64,000 bases of DNA from Methylococcaceae bacterium UBA1147 (lineage in GTDB: Bacteria > Pseudomonadota > Gammaproteobacteria > Methylococcales > UBA1147). Positions 60,653 through 64,000 of the stretch are shown here, in pieces. Below the pieces are notes generated by a model. It did no database searches. It worked only from the letters and a program-made list of their open reading frames with translations, and was not told the DNA's origin. The first letter of the stretch is position 1. Each line of letters opens with the position of its first letter. Position numbers and translations under genes: made by a program. The stretch covers positions 45,529-109,528 of the forward strand of contig DBZZ01000076.1 of NCBI GenBank assembly GCA_002311315.1, given 5' to 3'.

Positions 60653-62011
60653 GTGACAGAAAGCAATAATGCCGGCAAACGGGATGTCTACACGGTTTCC
60701 AGACTCAACAGGGAAGCCCGTACGATGCTGGCAGAACATTTCCTGTCAATCTGGATTGAAGGGGAAATCTCCAACCTAGCCCGCCCATCCTCAGGACACA
60801 TCTACTTCACGCTGAAAGACGATCAGGCCCAGATTCGCTGCGCAATGTTCAGGAGCCAACAGCGCCGACTCGGCTTTCGTCCCGAGGACGGGAGCCAGGT
60901 CCTGACCAAGGCCCAGGTTAGTCTTTACGAGGCCCGCGGCGATTACCAGCTGATCGTCGACTACATGGAGGAAAGTGGAGACGGTGCACTGCGCAGGGCC
61001 TTTGACAGATTGAAAGGGCAATTGTCTGATGAAGGCCTGTTCGACACAAGCAGGAAAAAAGCCCTGCCCCCTTTTCCCAACTGCATCGGGATCATCACCT
61101 CGCCAAGCGGTGCGGCGGTCCGTGACATCCTTACGGTTCTCAACCGGCGTTTTCCTGCAATCCCGGTCATTATCTACCCGGTAGCTGTTCAGGGGCGTGA
61201 AGCCAGTCATCAGATCCAGAGCGCCATCGAGACCGCGGTTCAACGACAGGAATGCGACGTGCTGATCATCTCGCGCGGCGGCGGATCCCTGGAAGATCTC
61301 TCGGCCTTCAACGAAGAAAACGTTGCCCGGGCCATCAGCCGATGCAGCATTCCGGTCGTATCCGGCATCGGACACGAAACAGATTTGTCGATCGCCGATT
61401 TCGTTGCGGATGTCAGGGCGGCGACCCCCTCAGCTGCCGCTGAAACAGCTAGCCCCGAGGCGTCTGGCTGGATAAGAACCCTGACCCAGTTCGAGGAGCA
61501 GATGAAACGAAACATGCAGACCCGGCTGGAAAGCCATCTGAAGTCCTACCACTGGCTGACCGCACGTCTTGAGAGACTGCACCCGGGGAAACTCCTGCAG
61601 GATCAGGCGCAGCGACTGGACGAACTGGAATCCCGCATCGACCGCTCAGTGAAAAACCAGCTTACCCAACTCTCGGCCCGGGTTTCTGCGCGTTATGCCG
61701 AGCTGGCCGGATACAGTCCCCTGCCGCTCATCAAGGCTCTGGAAACACGTCATCAACTGCTGGCACAGAGGCTGATCAGCATCCAACAAAACACAATGGA
61801 AGGCAAAAGACAGCACCTAACAAAGCTGAGCCGTTCGCTGGAAACAGTCAGTCCGTTGGCAACCCTGTCGCGGGGATATTCGATCACCTCTCGTCAGACA
61901 GATGGCACGCTATTACGCTCCGCAGAAGATACCCAGGTAGGCGAAATCGTTGAAACCAGGCTGGCCGGCGGCAGCCTAGTCTGTTGCGTGCAAAAAATCA
62001 GGAAGCCTTAG
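60653..62011 (+). CDS. xseA: Exodeoxyribonuclease VII large subunit
   Basis: XseA is the catalytic subunit of exonuclease VII. The 452-residue protein has the OB-fold N-terminus (YTVSRLNREARTMLAEHF, IWIEGEISNLARPSSGHIYF), the catalytic-domain motifs GIITSPSGAAVRDIL, ISRGGGSLEDLSAFNEE and PVVSGIGHETDLSIADFVAD, and a C-terminal coiled coil ending in LSRGYSIT. GTG 60653 gives the expected start. Its partner xseB is 48 kb away in this window. Confidence 0.95.
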   Translation: MTESNNAGKRDVYTVSRLNREARTMLAEHFLSIWIEGEISNLARPSSGHIYFTLKDDQAQIRCAMFRSQQRRLGFRPEDGSQVLTKAQVSLYEARGDYQLIVDYMEESGDGALRRAFDRLKGQLSDEGLFDTSRKKALPPFPNCIGIITSPSGAAVRDILTVLNRRFPAIPVIIYPVAVQGREASHQIQSAIETAVQRQECDVLIISRGGGSLEDLSAFNEENVARAISRCSIPVVSGIGHETDLSIADFVADVRAATPSAAAETASPEASGWIRTLTQFEEQMKRNMQTRLESHLKSYHWLTARLERLHPGKLLQDQAQRLDELESRIDRSVKNQLTQLSARVSARYAELAGYSPLPLIKALETRHQLLAQRLISIQQNTMEGKRQHLTKLSRSLETVSPLATLSRGYSITSRQTDGTLLRSAEDTQVGEIVETRLAGGSLVCCVQKIRKP

Positions 62012-62082
62012 ATCTGCCGTTTCCCGGCATTCTTGCAGCATCACCGAACCGGAGGTATCGCCATGCCACAATCGCCGAATTC

Positions 62083-63771
62083 CTATTCCACCAGCGAAAG
62101 CCCTTCCCGACGCGGATCACTGGCCGCCGTAACGCGATTTGTCATCTTGTCCCAAAGAATGGCCTGCATGTTACCATATTGACGATTGAGTTCTTTGACA
62201 TCGTGCCCTTTCGCCTGCAATCCCTGAATTTCATCATCGCTCAAACCTCCCTTCTCGTATTCCACGACATCAGGCATGTACTGATGGTGAAACCTGGGCA
62301 CGGACACCCATGAATCAGGCTCCTTTCCTGCCTCAAAATCCAGCGTGGCCAGAAGGATCATTGAGATAATCCGGCTCCCCCCCGGAGTACCGAGGATTGC
62401 CACCCGTTCCGGATTTTCAAGGAAGGTTGGCGTCATGCTCGACAGCATCCGTTTACCAGGCTCGATCATATTGGCCTCGCCTCCAGTCAACCCGTACACG
62501 TTGCCACTACCCGGGTGTACGACGAAATCATCCATCTCATCGTTCAGCAGCACCCCTGTTCCTGGAGCCACAAAACAGGAACCAAATGGATAATTGATAC
62601 TAAGCGTCGCGGCCACCCGGTTGCCCTCAGCATCGATGATCGAAAAATGGGTGGTGTCTTGCCCTTCTCTTTCCGGTTCGCTGCGCCCGGTGTCCATTTC
62701 CGCCGTGAAGCCAGAACGGTCAATCCGGATACCGGAACCGAGAGCCGCCCCGTAGGGCAGACTGGTCAGGCGCTCAATGGGCATGGAAACAAAGTCCGGA
62801 TCACCAAGGTAACGTGCACGGTCACGATAAGCCCGGCGCATCGCCTCGATCACCAGATGCTTGAAACCAATGGCATCAGATCGGGCCAGATCGAAGCCGG
62901 AGAGAATGTTCAATGCCTCGCTGAGAACCACTCCTCCCGAAGACGGCGGGGACGCACTGGTCACCCGGGTTCCACGGTAATTCGCATGGATTGGCTCCCG
63001 TTCAACGACCCGGTATTGCTCAAGGTCCGAAAAGCTCCACAGGCCCCCGTGCGCCCTGACACCCCGAACCATCGCGCGGGCTACCGGGCCCGAATAGAAT
63101 CCGTCCCGTCCGCGTTCAGAAATCTGCTCCAGAGTATGAGCCAGATCCTTTTGAACCAGCAGGAAGTCCGGACCTGGAATCTTGCCATCGACAAGAAAAA
63201 TCTTGGCGGCAGCCGGGTAGGCAAGCATGACCGGATAGCGAAAACCGATCAGCTTGAGATAGCTTTTACCAATCACAAAGCCTTCCCGTGCAAGCCGCAA
63301 AGCCGGCCCAAGGCTGGTTTCCAACGACAGCCTACCGTATTTTTCTGCCAAGTGAATGATGGCCGCTGGCATGCCCGGAATCCCCGCGGACAGGGGTCCA
63401 TCAATCGACCGCTTCTGATCGAAACTGCCCTGTTCATCCAGAAACATGTCGCGGTGCGCGGCCAGAGGCGCGCGTTCCCGTCCATCAATCATCACCTGCT
63501 TTCCGTCACTGGCCCGGTGAAGTAGCCAGAAACCGCCGCCCCCGAGGCCCGACCCGGAGGGCTCCACCACAGCCAGTGCCGCGCTTACCGCAACCGCGGC
63601 ATCAAACGCATTCCCACCCCGACGCATGGTTTCGATACCTGCGCGTGTGGCCAGCGGATGCGCGGTAGCCACCGCGGAAGTCGGCAGGCCCGCCTGGATT
63701 TCCGCCGTCAACAGGAGAAAAAGAGCCAGCCAAAACCATCGACTCGGGCCGCCAATTATTGCCATCGGCAC
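62083..63771 (-). CDS. ggt: Gamma-glutamyltransferase
   Basis: The enzyme cleaves gamma-glutamyl bonds such as that of glutathione in the periplasm. The 562-residue precursor has a signal peptide (FWLALFLLLTAEIQAG), the large-subunit opening HPLATRAGIETMRRGGNAFDAAVA, and the self-cleavage site DTTHFSIID, where the second Thr becomes the nucleophile of the small subunit. The small-subunit motifs are NYPFGSCFVAPGTGVLLNDEMDDF and GTPGGSRIIS. A ferredoxin gene lies 4 bases upstream on the same strand. Confidence 0.94.
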   Translation of the reverse strand: MPMAIIGGPSRWFWLALFLLLTAEIQAGLPTSAVATAHPLATRAGIETMRRGGNAFDAAVAVSAALAVVEPSGSGLGGGGFWLLHRASDGKQVMIDGRERAPLAAHRDMFLDEQGSFDQKRSIDGPLSAGIPGMPAAIIHLAEKYGRLSLETSLGPALRLAREGFVIGKSYLKLIGFRYPVMLAYPAAAKIFLVDGKIPGPDFLLVQKDLAHTLEQISERGRDGFYSGPVARAMVRGVRAHGGLWSFSDLEQYRVVEREPIHANYRGTRVTSASPPSSGGVVLSEALNILSGFDLARSDAIGFKHLVIEAMRRAYRDRARYLGDPDFVSMPIERLTSLPYGAALGSGIRIDRSGFTAEMDTGRSEPEREGQDTTHFSIIDAEGNRVAATLSINYPFGSCFVAPGTGVLLNDEMDDFVVHPGSGNVYGLTGGEANMIEPGKRMLSSMTPTFLENPERVAILGTPGGSRIISMILLATLDFEAGKEPDSWVSVPRFHHQYMPDVVEYEKGGLSDDEIQGLQAKGHDVKELNRQYGNMQAILWDKMTNRVTAASDPRREGLSLVE

Positions 63772-63775
63772 AGTC

Positions 63776-64000
<225 letters not shown>

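Noticed and set aside
62515..63525. Forward open frame of 336 codons opposite ggt
   Set aside because: It lies wholly antisense to a well-supported gamma-glutamyltransferase gene, has no family motif and no ribosome binding site.

Overview
This window looks like chromosomal DNA of a gammaproteobacterium that makes hopanoids. The gene orders lptM-lysA-dapF-DUF484-xerC, xseB-ispA-dxs, rplM-rpsI, tusDCB, gltB-gltD and rne with a long leader are typical of that class. Squalene is apparently made by one squalene synthase of the Methylococcus/eukaryote-like type and cyclised by Shc. The genus cannot be fixed from sequence alone. I saw no insertion sequence, prophage or CRISPR array.

Layout. 1-2.8 kb: the 3' end of uvrA, then a relA gene that looks decayed. 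It has a Lys where the catalytic Glu is expected, an in-frame UGA exactly at a conserved Cys, and a frameshift after that. 2.8-6.2 kb: three leftward genes of unknown function (SPFH-like coiled-coil protein, large membrane protein, DUF2914 protein). 6.5-12.7 kb: a lone 2-oxoglutarate dehydrogenase E2 gene, then parC and parE. 12.9-27.7 kb: an isoprenoid-to-hopanoid island with xseB-ispA-dxs, ispH-hpnH on the other strand, squalene synthase, shc, hpnG, hpnN, hpnO and a convergent hpnM. Together these cover DXP synthesis, the last MEP step, farnesyl-PP, squalene, hopene, side-chain extension and transport. A perfect terminator-like hairpin lies inside the start of hpnG.

27.8-39.6 kb: housekeeping and conserved hypothetical genes (DUF2782, DUF1499, fructosamine kinase, lptM-lysA-dapF-DUF484-xerC, DUF2333, DUF4389, darP, a retropepsin-like protease, rdgC and an L,D-transpeptidase). 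39.6-43.0 kb: an operon for a von Willebrand A protein, a membrane-anchored PP2C phosphatase and a Ser/Thr kinase with a zinc ribbon, resembling the TerY-P signalling triad. 43.0-43.9 kb: a gene-poor stretch with a degenerate tRNA-like sequence, a strong terminator and tRNA-Gln(CUG). 43.9-50.6 kb: rplM-rpsI, tusDCB, a BepA-like protease, an acyl-CoA ligase and a ubiquinone-type hydroxylase. 50.7-57.0 kb: gltBD with a good sigma70-type promoter. 57.4-64 kb: rne behind a roughly 500-nt leader, xseA, gamma-glutamyltransferase, and a YfhL-type ferredoxin cut by the window edge.

Most genes are core metabolism. The least explained parts are the decayed relA, the 2.8-6.2 kb membrane cluster, the kinase/phosphatase/vWA triad, the hairpin inside hpnG and the tRNA-like remnant. 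No database search was possible, so family names rest on motif recognition.
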